Assembly: GCA_001872575.1 (NCBI GenBank)
Contig: MNWP01000020.1
Coordinates: 72,747 to 136,746 of the forward strand
From: Candidatus Peregrinibacteria bacterium CG1_02_54_53
GTDB lineage: Bacteria > Patescibacteriota > Gracilibacteria > Peribacterales > Peribacteraceae
Direction of reading: 5' to 3'
DNA: 64,000 bases
In this document: piece after piece, positions 9,620-20,328 of the stretch
Layout of the letters: each line of letters opens with the position of its first letter
How positions within the stretch are numbered: the stretch's first letter is position 1
The notes under the pieces: model-generated
Database searches by the model: none
What the model was told of the DNA's origin: nothing
The model's input: only the letters and a program-made list of their open reading frames with translations
Program-made: the position numbers and the translations under genes

Positions 9620-11362
9620 TTACGCAGTCACCGGTGGAACAGTCGGCGCCGCAGGAGGGGCGGCCGGACGCGGTGGCTCATCTGCCTTCACATCTGTCTT
9701 AAATCCATCGAGCAACTGACGGAAAACCGCCTGGAGTTCTCCCGGCTGCTTGAGTACGGCTTGATCATTAATGGCAAAGTAGTCCACGCCGGTACCCATT
9801 CTGAAGGTAATAGCACCTGAAAGATCGCCAAGAGCTGTGCGATCGATGGGGCCGCCTGTTTCATTCGCTATGGAGAGTTCGAAGCTGTCATTCACTATAA
9901 AAACCATTTTCTTCAGGCCGTCATATATCTTCATGCCGCCCGGAACTCTAACTCTTGCATCTGGCCGGTCAAGGTATGAAATGAGTGCATCTTTACCTCC
10001 ATTCAAAACATTCTTCTGGTTCTCTGCTGTGGTTTTCATTTCCTGCAGCATGGTGATTTCCTGTGTCAGCTGTGCTACTTCCTGCTGCTTTTTCTGTAAC
10101 TCTCCATTTTTGTGCTCAAAGGCAACCTTGTCCTCCTCATCCTCTTTATCTTTGAGTTCATCCACTTCCGTTTGCAGGATTGTAATTTCCCCCTCCAGAG
10201 TGGTTTTTTGAGCCCCTTTATCCGAGAGTAGACGGTCACCCTTCTTTGTTTTCATTTCCTCCTTCATTTTCTGCCTTAACACGTCCTGTCCTGGTGCCGG
10301 AGCCTCTGCCCCTGCGGCAGGTTGCCCTGCGGGCACCTCTGCCCCTGTCTTTCCTTTCATCTGGTCTTTCATTTTCTGAATGCTGAGCAGAATGTACCCG
10401 ATCAGCCCCATGATCTTGTTGAATCCGCGCTCCATGGGCGAGCCCTCGAACGCCCTAAGCACAGGGGGCTTGGCGAAAATTTCTTCAGGATTACCGGTAT
10501 CGATACCGCGCAACTGCATGCGCGCCAGCATGATGTTCTTGTCGATCTCTGTAGCCTTGCTTGCATCGAATTTCTCCAGCTCCTGCCTTGCACCATCAAG
10601 AATGTCTTCTTTCTCCTCGTCAGAAAGTTCTGCGCTTTCTCCTTCTGTTGCTTCAGCTATTGTTTGGCGCAGCTGCTTCACAAATTCCTGCTGACCGACA
10701 GGAATCTCGCTTAAGAACTTTTGAAATGCCGGATCTTTGGTGAGGATCGCCTGTTTCTCTTGCGGGCTCTTCTTGTTGAAGTTCTCGAAGAATCCATGGG
10801 CCACGGCAAGATCGGGGCTGCCTGCTGTCATAGATGCCATCAACCTCTCGGCAGCGACCTTTGATTTAGGATTAGTTGAAAACGCTTCATCAATCATTTG
10901 TTGTTCTGCATCTGTTAATGCGCGGGCTTTCTCTCCTCCGCTTGCAACAGCTTCTCCGCCAATGGTCAGTTTCTCATCCGCTCCCAGTTCAAACACAATG
11001 CCAGCCGGCGCAAACGCCTCATTAACTGTTGCAAGGTGATCCTCGCCATCACCAAATAAAACCAGCTCTGCGAAATACGCGTTCGCCGCACTTATGAGAG
11101 CGGATTTGTAACGCTCCTGCAATTGGCTGTTGTCTTCGTCTGCCTGTTGCACCTGAAAATTAGCCAATTCCTGAGTGGCATCTGGGTTTCCTTGTCTTAT
11201 CGCATCTATCTGATTCTGAATTTCTTTTTGCTTCTCTGTTAATTCTGGGGTTTTAGGTACCGCTGGTCCCGCTTCACCAGAGGCTGGAGCTGCAGCAGGC
11301 GCACCATGAACAAAAACCGGTCTCCGCTCCTTCTCTATTGTGAATTTGGAATGAAACAACAT
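9620..11362 (-). CDS. hypothetical protein with coiled-coil and Ala/Pro-rich segments
   Basis: Likely start MLFHSKFTIEKERR, 4 bp after upstream stop; low-complexity APAPGQ region, coiled coil; no family recognised. Confidence 0.7.
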   Translation of the reverse strand: MLFHSKFTIEKERRPVFVHGAPAAAPASGEAGPAVPKTPELTEKQKEIQNQIDAIRQGNPDATQELANFQVQQADEDNSQLQERYKSALISAANAYFAELVLFGDGEDHLATVNEAFAPAGIVFELGADEKLTIGGEAVASGGEKARALTDAEQQMIDEAFSTNPKSKVAAERLMASMTAGSPDLAVAHGFFENFNKKSPQEKQAILTKDPAFQKFLSEIPVGQQEFVKQLRQTIAEATEGESAELSDEEKEDILDGARQELEKFDASKATEIDKNIMLARMQLRGIDTGNPEEIFAKPPVLRAFEGSPMERGFNKIMGLIGYILLSIQKMKDQMKGKTGAEVPAGQPAAGAEAPAPGQDVLRQKMKEEMKTKKGDRLLSDKGAQKTTLEGEITILQTEVDELKDKEDEEDKVAFEHKNGELQKKQQEVAQLTQEITMLQEMKTTAENQKNVLNGGKDALISYLDRPDARVRVPGGMKIYDGLKKMVFIVNDSFELSIANETGGPIDRTALGDLSGAITFRMGTGVDYFAINDQAVLKQPGELQAVFRQLLDGFKTDVKADEPPRPAAPPAAPTVPPVTA

Positions 11363-11366
11363 AAAA

Positions 11367-11717
11367 TCAGGGGGTACCGAATGAAGATTCAATGGATTTG
11401 AGTTTCTCTTGGTCGGTCGCCGAAGCCTTATCTTCCGCAAAGTGAATAGCGCCGATCTTGAACGACCGTACTTTGGCATCCTGCTTCTGCATATACTGCG
11501 CGTACCGGCGCTCGTACTCCTCCATCGCCTTGGCATAGCGCTCACCGCGCTCCTTTTTCTTCTCGGGTGTCTCGTCTTTATACTTTTCCTTCATTAGGGG
11601 AATCTGATCCAGGGTGAGTTCCGGCTCAATTTCGCGCATGATGCTGTTATAAATTTCCGCACCCGTGCGCTTGGCAGGAATCGCCGGAATCCCTGAAGTC
11701 TGCTGAGAATTGGACAT
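11367..11717 (-). CDS. hypothetical protein
   Basis: Start MSNSQQTSGIPAIPAKRTGAEIYNSIM; 116 aa; first gene of a tight 3-gene minus-strand cluster. Confidence 0.65.
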   Translation of the reverse strand: MSNSQQTSGIPAIPAKRTGAEIYNSIMREIEPELTLDQIPLMKEKYKDETPEKKKERGERYAKAMEEYERRYAQYMQKQDAKVRSFKIGAIHFAEDKASATDQEKLKSIESSFGTP

Positions 11718-11790
11718 GAATATTGGTATGGAAGATTTCTCTACTATTATACCAAATTCCTCAATAAACCTCAACCATCGGGCGAATGCT

Positions 11791-14700
11791 TCAATTCTTC
11801 TCTTTGGCCTTACCAGCGAGTATGCGCACCTGCTTCGTGAGTTCCGCCATCCATTTCGACCCATCCTCCCCTGCCTTCTTGGCTAGTTCCGCGGAAGGAA
11901 GGTTGAGTGTGGAACCAGAGATTTTCCATTGCGGATGTTCCTTGATGAGCTGCATGATCTCTTTGGCGGTCACACGACCGGCAAGCGTGAGCACAAGAAA
12001 ATCTTGCCTGGCTTCGTGCTCCATCTTAATACGCAGCACTCCGGCGTGCCGGCACACGAGCTTGAGCCGGAGAACAGCGAGCAAGTTCTTCACCTGCTGT
12101 GGCGGCTCGCCGTACTCGTCATACAAATCCTCTTCGAATTCTTTCAGGGTGGCTTCGTCTTCACTACCGGCGAGTTTTTGGTACACGGAAATACGCTCCT
12201 GTTCATCCGTAATGTAGAAGGAAGGCAATATCGCTTCGACGGGCAGCAGAATCTCGGGCGAAATCTCTTCTTCGATCTCACTCTTGTCTCCTGCTTTCAG
12301 TTCTTCGACGGCTGCTTTGAGCATACGCAAGTAGTGACTTACGCCCACGGTATTCATGGTGCCTGACTGACTGGCGCCAAGAATCTCGCCTGCCCCGCGA
12401 ATCTCCAGATCACGCATAGCTACCTGGAATCCGCTGCCAAGCTCGCAGGCTTCCACAATCGCCCTCAGACGCTTCTTGGCATCATCCTTCAGTCTTTGCC
12501 CGTGATAGAGGAAATATGCGTAGGCTTGCACCTTGCTGCGACCCACACGACCTCTGAGCTGGTAGAGCTGGGCCAGACCGAAATGCTCCGCCTCATCGAT
12601 CACCAGGGTATTGGCGCGCGGCAGGTCGATTCCGTTTTCAATGATCGTGGAGCTCACCAGTACATCCACCTTGCCTTCTTTAAACTGCAGAACACGCGAT
12701 TCAAGATCCTCGGCCTTCAGTTGTCCGTGCGCGACGATGAACTTCGCCTCGGGAGTGAGCGTGCGCAGTTTATCGGCGAATGCATCGATCGTTTCGACGC
12801 GATTGTGAAGAACGAATATTTGCCCATTGCGTTTCAGCTCGAAAATAATGGCATGCCGTATAAGGGAATCGGAGTAGCGACGGACCTCGGTGATGATCGG
12901 CAGGCGCCCGGGGGGCGGCGTGGTGATCGTGGTGATATCGCGCAATTTGTGAAGACCCAAATTCAACGTACGCGGGATGGGTGTGGCGGTGAGAGTGAGG
13001 ATATCGACGGATGCGCGCATGTCTTTGAACTTCTCTTTCTGCTTCACACCGAAACGCTGCTCTTCATCGACAATCACAAGGCCAAGATTGTGGAATTTCA
13101 CGTCATCTTGCAGCAACCGGTGTGTCCCGATAACGATATCCACTTCGCCTTTCTTCAGTTTATCGAGTGTTTCCTTTTGTTGCCTGGCCGTGCGAAAGCG
13201 GCTGAGCATTTCAACCCGTACGTTGAATGACGACATGCGATCGCGAAAGTTGTGGTAGTGCTGGTCGGCAAGAATGGTGATCGGCGCAACCACGGCAACC
13301 TGTTTGCCGCCCTGCACGGCCTTGAACGCGGCTCGCATGGCCACCTCCGTCTTTCCGAAGCCCACGTCTCCGCAGATCAGGCGATCCATCGGGTGGGGAC
13401 CCTCCATATCGTTCTTCAAGTCTTCAATCGCCTTGCGCTGCCCCGGCGTCTCTTCGTAGGGGAATGACTCTTCGAATTTTCGCTGAACATCCGAATCCTC
13501 GTCAAATCCGAATCCCTTGGCTTTGGCACGTTTGGCATACAGCAGCAAAAGTTCTTTTGCGATCTGTTCGGTTTCTTCTTGGGTCTTCTTCATAACGCGC
13601 TTCCACTCATTCGTTCCAAGGCGCGTAAGTATGGGCTCCTGCCCTTCTTCGTAGACGAATTTACTCAGCTTGTCGGCTTGATCAACCGGCACGAAAAGCT
13701 TGTCTCCTTCTGCGTAGGTCAGTTCGAGATATTCACGGTTTGTTCCGTCCACCTCTTTCTGCGTCATTCCTTCAAAGTGTCCGATACCATGCTCCATGTG
13801 CACCACATAGTCGCCGGGGACCAATGAGGTGATGAAATCGAGCGCGAGTTTCTGAATGCTGCGTTGCTTGCCGGCCTTCTTGAGTGAAAAGATTTCACGA
13901 TCCGTAAGAAGAGCGAACTTCAGGTCGGGATTCTGCAGTGAGTGAGGGAGCAACTCATCATCTTCCGCACCGATGAGTGTCAAAGTCCCCGGCGAATGTC
14001 TGTGCTCCGTAGTACAGGGAATGTGTTCTTCTTTGCAGATGCTCTCCAGTTCGTCCAGACGCTTGGTCACGACGAAAATCGCCCACTTCTGTGTAAGCTT
14101 ATCACGTACGTCATTGAGAAAATCCGTCAGTGTGTAGAATTTTAGAACCGAGAGATAGCGCAGGTGTGCGTGGTGATCGTCGGTCTCGGGAAAAGGAGTG
14201 AACCGCAATGCCGTCGTCGTCAGCGGGAACTCCACGTCATCCTGATCATCGACCACCAACAGCACATCCGTCGGAAGCTGCTCAGATAACGTCGCCATCC
14301 GTTCGTAGAGCAGCGGGAATATTTGCAGCTCCTTTCCCCCCTCCTTCGTTTGTGATAAATCCACCGGATCCACGGTCAAAATTTTCTCCACACGATCGAC
14401 ATCGAATGAAATGCGATAGGGATGAGTTGATTGGATGGGGAATATATCAAAGACATCTCCAATACGACGATACTCACCGGGCGAAAGGTAAAGATCTTCT
14501 CCGTGTCGGTATCCGCGCTCTATGAGATCTTCTATAAATGTTGTGAAGTGAATTTCTTTGCCCACCGCAAGAGTGAGCGTGCGCTCCGTAAGTTCTGCAA
14601 AGCGCGGAAACGACTGGTCCCAGGTCTCACGGGCACAGAGAAATACGCCATTCGCAAATTCCTCCCCCTGCATCAGCTGTAGAAAAACCTGCAAAGCATC

Positions 14701-14970
14701 TGGGAGCACTTCGCCCTCATCGTTCTCAATAGGCTGCAGAATATGTGTCTCTTGTTCGAAAAATTGCAGCCAATGCTGCAGCGTTTCGGCTTCTTCGGCC
14801 CTCCCGGTCAGCAGAAGCGTTCGTTGGGGACGTTGCTCGAGAAAGAGCGAGAGGAGTAAAGCTTTTGCCGTTTCGTTGCTGGCTCCGGAAAGCACAAGAC
14901 GACGCTCCTTTTTCAGGAGTTCGATGAGTTCCCGGTGAGTGTCTCTCCCAAGGAGGAGAGAAGGTTGCAT
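11791..14970 (-). CDS. mfd: transcription-repair coupling factor Mfd
   Basis: CarD-like region ([18 protein letters not shown]), helicase motifs [45 protein letters not shown]. Confidence 0.97.
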   Translation of the reverse strand: MQPSLLLGRDTHRELIELLKKERRLVLSGASNETAKALLLSLFLEQRPQRTLLLTGRAEEAETLQHWLQFFEQETHILQPIENDEGEVLPDALQVFLQLMQGEEFANGVFLCARETWDQSFPRFAELTERTLTLAVGKEIHFTTFIEDLIERGYRHGEDLYLSPGEYRRIGDVFDIFPIQSTHPYRISFDVDRVEKILTVDPVDLSQTKEGGKELQIFPLLYERMATLSEQLPTDVLLVVDDQDDVEFPLTTTALRFTPFPETDDHHAHLRYLSVLKFYTLTDFLNDVRDKLTQKWAIFVVTKRLDELESICKEEHIPCTTEHRHSPGTLTLIGAEDDELLPHSLQNPDLKFALLTDREIFSLKKAGKQRSIQKLALDFITSLVPGDYVVHMEHGIGHFEGMTQKEVDGTNREYLELTYAEGDKLFVPVDQADKLSKFVYEEGQEPILTRLGTNEWKRVMKKTQEETEQIAKELLLLYAKRAKAKGFGFDEDSDVQRKFEESFPYEETPGQRKAIEDLKNDMEGPHPMDRLICGDVGFGKTEVAMRAAFKAVQGGKQVAVVAPITILADQHYHNFRDRMSSFNVRVEMLSRFRTARQQKETLDKLKKGEVDIVIGTHRLLQDDVKFHNLGLVIVDEEQRFGVKQKEKFKDMRASVDILTLTATPIPRTLNLGLHKLRDITTITTPPPGRLPIITEVRRYSDSLIRHAIIFELKRNGQIFVLHNRVETIDAFADKLRTLTPEAKFIVAHGQLKAEDLESRVLQFKEGKVDVLVSSTIIENGIDLPRANTLVIDEAEHFGLAQLYQLRGRVGRSKVQAYAYFLYHGQRLKDDAKKRLRAIVEACELGSGFQVAMRDLEIRGAGEILGASQSGTMNTVGVSHYLRMLKAAVEELKAGDKSEIEEEISPEILLPVEAILPSFYITDEQERISVYQKLAGSEDEATLKEFEEDLYDEYGEPPQQVKNLLAVLRLKLVCRHAGVLRIKMEHEARQDFLVLTLAGRVTAKEIMQLIKEHPQWKISGSTLNLPSAELAKKAGEDGSKWMAELTKQVRILAGKAKEKN

Positions 14971-15116
14971 GAAACGATGTTTAAGGAGCCTAAATTTTGA
15001 CTCCCCTCAAAAAAATGAGGAGAGAATACTGAATGGAAACCGCCCTTTCCTTCCAGGCGTCGATATGCCCAGTATAGAAGAAATGGAGAGAAAATCAAGA
15101 TCGCCCGATGTTTTTC

Positions 15117-16298
15117 TTACTCTTCCTGCAGCCGCAGAGGCATGATCAAATGCAGATAGAGGGGATTACTTGGAAAGCGGAACACTGCAGGATGCATGCT
15201 GTCGGTGAGGGTCAACTCCACATCACCTTCACCATCGGCGTGACTGAGAAAATCCAGCAGGTAACTGGAGCTGAGCGCAATCTTGTTCGCTTCGCCCTTC
15301 ACCTTGGCAGGGAATGTCGCTTCATCACGTCCCGCCTGCGTCTGCGGTGTTTTTACGTGAACGGATTCTTTTGAAAAATTGAAGGTAAGGTTATTATTGA
15401 TCTCCTTCGCAAAGTAATGCATTCGTTTCACAATAGGTGTGAGCTCGCGTACTGAAAGATGAATGGTTGATTTCTGTTCTTTGGGAATGATCTGTTTATA
15501 ATCGGGAAAGCGCCCGTCGATAAGACGCGAGAGTAGATGTGTGGCACCGATATGAAGCTCAATCTGTTGGCTGCTGAGTGCTACTTCCACTGGGGAAAGT
15601 GTTGGTTCCGGCTTACTCTTCTTCTCTGTGTCCTTTTCGTCCCCTTTACTTTTTTCTTCTCGCTCGGGCTTACGAGAGGAAAGGATGGATCGTAGTTCCT
15701 CGAGAACTTTGGTTGGAACGATACATGAAATATCAATATTGGAAGCTTTGGTGGGAATTTTGTACTCCGACAGGCGGTAGCTATCTGTCGCGACGAATGT
15801 AAGGTGGCCCTTTTCCGCATGAAGATAGACCCCCGAGAGCACCGGACGAAGAGATGTTTTAGTGGATGCAAACGTCACCCGATGAAGAGCGTCGAGCAGG
15901 GGAATCGCATCGAGAGTGAAAGTAATTTGTTTTTCGATGGGAGTGATGGTGGGATATTCGGTGGCCGCCTCTCCCGCAATGAGGGTTTTGGCATGTTTGG
16001 ACGTGCACTTTAGCTGTGTTCCTTCGCTGGTTTCAAGCAAGACCTCTTGATCGGAGTTGTACTGCGCAAAATTGAGAATTGCTTTCGCGGGAACGGTAAT
16101 CGAGCCTTCATTCTCAATAGAGGCCTCGAAACTTGTCACAATACTCAGCTCTAAATCCGTCGCGCTCACTTTGCAGCGTTTTCCTTCTGCCTCCAAAAGA
16201 ATATTTCCAAGAATCGGAAGAGCTTGCTGACCACTGATGGCCCGGCTCACAAGAGTGAGTGATTGAAGGAGGTCTGAAGTTTTACACAGGAGTTTCAT
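15117..16298 (-). CDS. dnaN: DNA polymerase III beta sliding clamp
   Basis: MKLLCKTSDLLQSLTLVSRAISGQQALPILGNILLEAEG; C-terminal MPLRLQEE. Confidence 0.95.
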   Translation of the reverse strand: MKLLCKTSDLLQSLTLVSRAISGQQALPILGNILLEAEGKRCKVSATDLELSIVTSFEASIENEGSITVPAKAILNFAQYNSDQEVLLETSEGTQLKCTSKHAKTLIAGEAATEYPTITPIEKQITFTLDAIPLLDALHRVTFASTKTSLRPVLSGVYLHAEKGHLTFVATDSYRLSEYKIPTKASNIDISCIVPTKVLEELRSILSSRKPEREEKSKGDEKDTEKKSKPEPTLSPVEVALSSQQIELHIGATHLLSRLIDGRFPDYKQIIPKEQKSTIHLSVRELTPIVKRMHYFAKEINNNLTFNFSKESVHVKTPQTQAGRDEATFPAKVKGEANKIALSSSYLLDFLSHADGEGDVELTLTDSMHPAVFRFPSNPLYLHLIMPLRLQEE

Positions 16299-16396
16299 AC
16301 GTGTGGTTTCCGATAGTAAGATATAAATAAATAGTAATCTAATAATTCGTCATCATAGTAGGGTCTCTACAAATATACTTCTTCTTCATTGTAGTC

Positions 16397-16639
16397 TGTG
16401 GAAAGTAAGAGTAGTAGCATCATTTTTTCTTCTGGAGAAAGCCAATCGCATTTTTTCGGCCCTACGGAGAGTTGTGGAAGAGGTGTGGAAAACCTGTGGA
16501 GAAGGAGAATGGAAAATGTATGGCAAGCCGAACAATCTATTTAGGGCTGCATAAAGCCAAGATATGATACTTTACGTGGAGAAGTACCGTATGGGGTGGT
16601 GGAACGTTTCCACCGGGCTTTCCACAGGTGTGTGGATAA
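16397..16639. other. candidate oriC: cluster of DnaA-box-like 9-mers upstream of dnaN
   Basis: TGTGGAAAG 16397, TGTGGAAAA 16484, TGTGGAGAA 16495, CTTTCCACA 16618, TGTGGATAA 16631; AT-rich stretch 16320-16350. Confidence 0.45.
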
Positions 16640-16670
16640 CTTTTTTGCACAAAGCTCGGGTTCTTGATCC

Positions 16671-17972
16671 TCAAATTGCTTTTTTAAACACGTTACGCGC
16701 CGCAGGCGGAGGTGCGGAAGTACGATTTTCGCGAACGACCACCTCCCCTCCTTTCATAGAGACGTAACGATGATCAGGAACATCTTGGTCGATCAGCACA
16801 CCGCCGGAAATAAATGTCTCCTTCCCGATTTTCATACCGGGGTTTAAGGCACAGCGGATGCCGAGACGGCAACCATCGCCAATAACACATCCAAACTTTG
16901 TGAGGCCCGTTGCAATACTCTCTTTCCCGACAAACGAAGCAATTTCCTGCTCATCGAGCCGAAGATTCCCCGTCAAACTTCCACCCCCGAATGAAACATT
17001 GGAGCCGATGATACTATCGCCGATGTATGTCATATGCGTCCAGACGTGTGATGCCAGCACGGATGATTTGATCTCTGTGGAATATCCGATAACACAATCA
17101 TCGCCCACGCTCGATTCACGGACGAGTGCGTTGTTTGCCACAATACTGCGCTTGCCAATCGTGCATGGTCCTACGACAGTCGCATGCGCGAACACGCGCA
17201 CGCCCTCTTCAAGGATCACATTCCCTTCAATGACGGCAGTGGGATGAACAACGGCTGTGGGGTGGATGAGGGGCTTCTTTATTAAGCTTAATTCGTGCTG
17301 GAGCAAAGGGAGGAGATGCCATGGATATTTCACCGGATGCCAGGCACCTTCGTAGGGTACGGCGTGATAGATTTTGGATCCGAATAACGTGGCAAGTGCC
17401 CGTTCGTATCCGTCATCATTACTCTCTTTGGCAGTCTGCTTCAGCGCTTCGAGTAGTGATTGCGGATCGTTATGGACATGTGCAACGATCGTGACCAGAT
17501 CACTGGGCTCTTTTCCCTCTCCCGGCTTTTCAACGATGGAGACAATGCGTTCACCCGAGAGTTCCAAATATCCTCCCGGGAAGTATGTTTCCATGCGCTT
17601 TGCGAGCAGCGCCCCGTTCGCATCTTTTCCCTGAGCCTCACGAATAAGAGCGCTGTATGCGGCCGGTTCAATCACGTCATTTCCGCCCACAATCATAGCC
17701 GGCTCTTTGATGTTTGGCAGGGCGTCGAGCAGTGCCCCGCGCATTCCAAGTGAAAGATCTTTTTGTTCGACAGTAGGCAAATCGGGGTAAGCCGCATGAG
17801 CGCGATCAAGGTTGTGCTTTCCGCCGATGAATACGATGTCCTGAATACCCGCGGCACGCAGGTTCTCAATCTGGATTTCAAGCAGCGTCTTTCCGCAGAT
17901 AGGGAAGAGAGACTTTTCGGTGAGCGGCCAGAAACGCTTGCTTAAGCCTGCGAGCAAGAGAAAAGCTTTCAC
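16671..17972 (-). CDS. sugar nucleotidyltransferase with left-handed beta-helix (GlmU-like)
   Basis: KAFLLLAGLSKRFWPLTEKSLFPICGKTLLE; hexapeptide-repeat C-terminus; probable GTG start. Confidence 0.85.
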   Translation of the reverse strand: MKAFLLLAGLSKRFWPLTEKSLFPICGKTLLEIQIENLRAAGIQDIVFIGGKHNLDRAHAAYPDLPTVEQKDLSLGMRGALLDALPNIKEPAMIVGGNDVIEPAAYSALIREAQGKDANGALLAKRMETYFPGGYLELSGERIVSIVEKPGEGKEPSDLVTIVAHVHNDPQSLLEALKQTAKESNDDGYERALATLFGSKIYHAVPYEGAWHPVKYPWHLLPLLQHELSLIKKPLIHPTAVVHPTAVIEGNVILEEGVRVFAHATVVGPCTIGKRSIVANNALVRESSVGDDCVIGYSTEIKSSVLASHVWTHMTYIGDSIIGSNVSFGGGSLTGNLRLDEQEIASFVGKESIATGLTKFGCVIGDGCRLGIRCALNPGMKIGKETFISGGVLIDQDVPDHRYVSMKGGEVVVRENRTSAPPPAARNVFKKAI

Positions 17973-18019
17973 GCGCCCATAGTACGCTCCTGGGGCTTGC
18001 AGAAGCCAGTTCTTCCTCG

Positions 18020-18868
18020 TCAAAACATCAGGTTAATCTGCCCCTCCTGCGCGGTGATACGTACGGGAATTTTCGCTGCGGCAAGCCGCTGAAGCGTGTC
18101 GGGATGCGGATGACCGTAATCGTTTTCTTCTCCCACCGAAATGATTGCGAGACGTGGGGCGACAGCGGCAAGAAATTCCTGTGATGAACTGTAGCGGCTG
18201 CCGTGGTGGCCCACTTTTAATACTTGGGACGCAACATCGATCCCCATGGCCAGCAACTTCTTTTCGCCTTTTTCACTCAGATCTCCGGCGAACAGAATGG
18301 ATCCCGTGCCGAAAGTTGCACGAAGAATTATGGAATTGTCATTGTCATCTTCAAGAAGAACGGGATTGGGAGGCCAAAGAATGTCGAGCACCACTCCGTC
18401 GTTAAAGTCGATATCACGACGGGGATCTGCGGCGATCAGCGGTACGCCCTGTTCTTTCGCTATCGCGAGCAGAGCTTGGTATGGCTCTTCATCATTTTGA
18501 ATCGCAGGAAGCAGGAGTGCATGCACTTCGAAGCGACGAAGAATTTCGGGGAAAGCAGTAAAATGATCCGGATCGGGATGCGAGAGCACGAGCAGATCGA
18601 TGGATCGGCGCGAAAGAGGCAGATTTTTGCCCAATGCTTCAAGAGCGGAAAGGTCCGGCCCCCCATCGATCAGCACGGTTTTGCCCGAAGGACCCATGAG
18701 AAGAGCGGCATCACCCTGGCCCACATCAAAAATCTGAATCCTCAGATGCCCATCGGGAATTCGCCCGATTTCATGAACGAGTATGAATATCGATGCGGCA
18801 AGAAGCGTGCCGAGAAAAAAGATAAAGCGCCGATGGCAGTGGAGCGTCTGCCGCACAGGATCGCTCAC
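18020..18868 (-). CDS. ComEC/Rec2-like metallo-beta-lactamase domain protein with N-terminal TM
   Basis: IQIFDVGQGDAALLMGPSGKTVLIDGG, LVLSHPDPDHFTAFPEIL, LKVGHHGSRYSS. Confidence 0.88.
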   Translation of the reverse strand: MSDPVRQTLHCHRRFIFFLGTLLAASIFILVHEIGRIPDGHLRIQIFDVGQGDAALLMGPSGKTVLIDGGPDLSALEALGKNLPLSRRSIDLLVLSHPDPDHFTAFPEILRRFEVHALLLPAIQNDEEPYQALLAIAKEQGVPLIAADPRRDIDFNDGVVLDILWPPNPVLLEDDNDNSIILRATFGTGSILFAGDLSEKGEKKLLAMGIDVASQVLKVGHHGSRYSSSQEFLAAVAPRLAIISVGEENDYGHPHPDTLQRLAAAKIPVRITAQEGQINLMF

Positions 18869-18895
18869 TCTACAGAGCTCTCCTCAACGACGCCA

Positions 18896-20287
18896 CTAGG
18901 CTTTTCGCTTGATCTTGCGGCTCTTTTTCCAGCCGGCGATTGCGCCAAGCGCGGCAATGCCGACCATTGCCCCTGCACCGGTCTGCGACAGATGATTAGC
19001 TTGCGGCGTAGGAGGAGCGACAGTTGACGAGGGAGAGACCACGGATCCCGCACTGGATGTCGGCGTCGTCACTGCAGCCACGGGTGCGGGAGCCTGCGGG
19101 GTGTTCCAGGTGAAAAGCGACTTGAAGACACCGGGCGAGGAACGACCCTCGGCATCCGCCACGTACACGACGAGGCCGAAGTTCTGCGGCGTCACATTCG
19201 GGATTTGCACTCCATTCAGATTCCCCGGCAGGAATTCCGGTGCGTTGAATGTGCGTCCGCCATCGCGGCTCTGGCGCACGACAATGAAGGCGCCATCGGG
19301 CGCTGCGGGATCGAGTTCCCACTGGCCGGTAACCATGAAGAGTTGGTTTTTCTGCGGCGATGCACTGAGGCGGAAGTCCACAACATCGGGCAGACCGCCC
19401 GCCTGCGGCTGGCCCATTCCCAATCCGGGGATGGCAGGCTGCTGAGCTGGCGCCGTTTGATCCTGTTGAGACTGTGCACGCGCGGCTGCCTCTTGAGGAG
19501 TGAGGCCCGTGGCATGCCCTGTAAAGAACGCCGTGCGGTCAATCGGGTCGAGTGTTAGTCCTCCTTCCCCTGCAAGCGGCTCTGACAGACGCATCTGGTA
19601 GACCATGCCGGAGGCCTGGCGCAGGGTTTGCACCAATGCAGTTCTGCCTTCGATGGTGAGTTGTTCAATGGGCAGTGTGAGTCCCTGCGAGTCGACAATC
19701 GAAAACGCCGCAGGTGCCTGGGTAGGATCAATCACCGGCGTTGTCGAGAAGGCGAGGGCGATGCGGGTGGCGGAGAGCGCCTGTGCGGAGAGTAAGTGCA
19801 GAGTGTTTGCCGAAGGTTGTGCTTGTGGCGAAAAAGCAGACATCGATGCCTCGGCATTGGCCTGTGTCGGAGAGGGCGCCGTCGGCTCCGCGGGAGCAGG
19901 AGGCGATGTTTCATTTACAGCACGGTCAACACGCACCTCTTCCGTGAAGAACGGACTCTCTTCTCCCAGCGCATTCATGGCCATTACGCTGATGTATACG
20001 GTGGAGAATGACGGAGGGAGGCCTTGGAGCACATACATGGTTTCGGGCCCCCCGGTCGTTTCGACATCATCGTAATATCCATCGTTTTCCAGAATGGATT
20101 TCTGACTGTAGTACACACGGTATCGATCAACATCTCCTTCGGATGCAGACCATTCCATGGCAACCGAACCGTCGTCTTGTGCAAAAGCCTGCAGACCGGT
20201 GACACTACCCGGTGCCTCGGCAATTGCCGAGACCGGAAGTACAACGCTCAGGAGGAGAGCGAAAGCAAAGAGTGGGCGGCGTGTCAT
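18896..20287 (-). CDS. secreted fibronectin type III protein with sortase-like C-terminal signal
   Basis: Signal peptide; FN3 region; C-term LSQTGAGAMVGIAALGAIAGWKKSRKIKRKA. Confidence 0.8.
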   Translation of the reverse strand: MTRRPLFAFALLLSVVLPVSAIAEAPGSVTGLQAFAQDDGSVAMEWSASEGDVDRYRVYYSQKSILENDGYYDDVETTGGPETMYVLQGLPPSFSTVYISVMAMNALGEESPFFTEEVRVDRAVNETSPPAPAEPTAPSPTQANAEASMSAFSPQAQPSANTLHLLSAQALSATRIALAFSTTPVIDPTQAPAAFSIVDSQGLTLPIEQLTIEGRTALVQTLRQASGMVYQMRLSEPLAGEGGLTLDPIDRTAFFTGHATGLTPQEAAARAQSQQDQTAPAQQPAIPGLGMGQPQAGGLPDVVDFRLSASPQKNQLFMVTGQWELDPAAPDGAFIVVRQSRDGGRTFNAPEFLPGNLNGVQIPNVTPQNFGLVVYVADAEGRSSPGVFKSLFTWNTPQAPAPVAAVTTPTSSAGSVVSPSSTVAPPTPQANHLSQTGAGAMVGIAALGAIAGWKKSRKIKRKA

Positions 20288-20328
20288 AAGATGGGGTTGG
20301 ATGTGTCTTTCGTACTATAATAGCAGAT

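Noticed and set aside
9296-9820. 174-aa plus-strand ORF
   Set aside because: Overlaps two minus-strand ORFs in a coherent operon and lacks domain similarity
12496-13230. 244-aa plus-strand ORF
   Set aside because: Antisense to mfd
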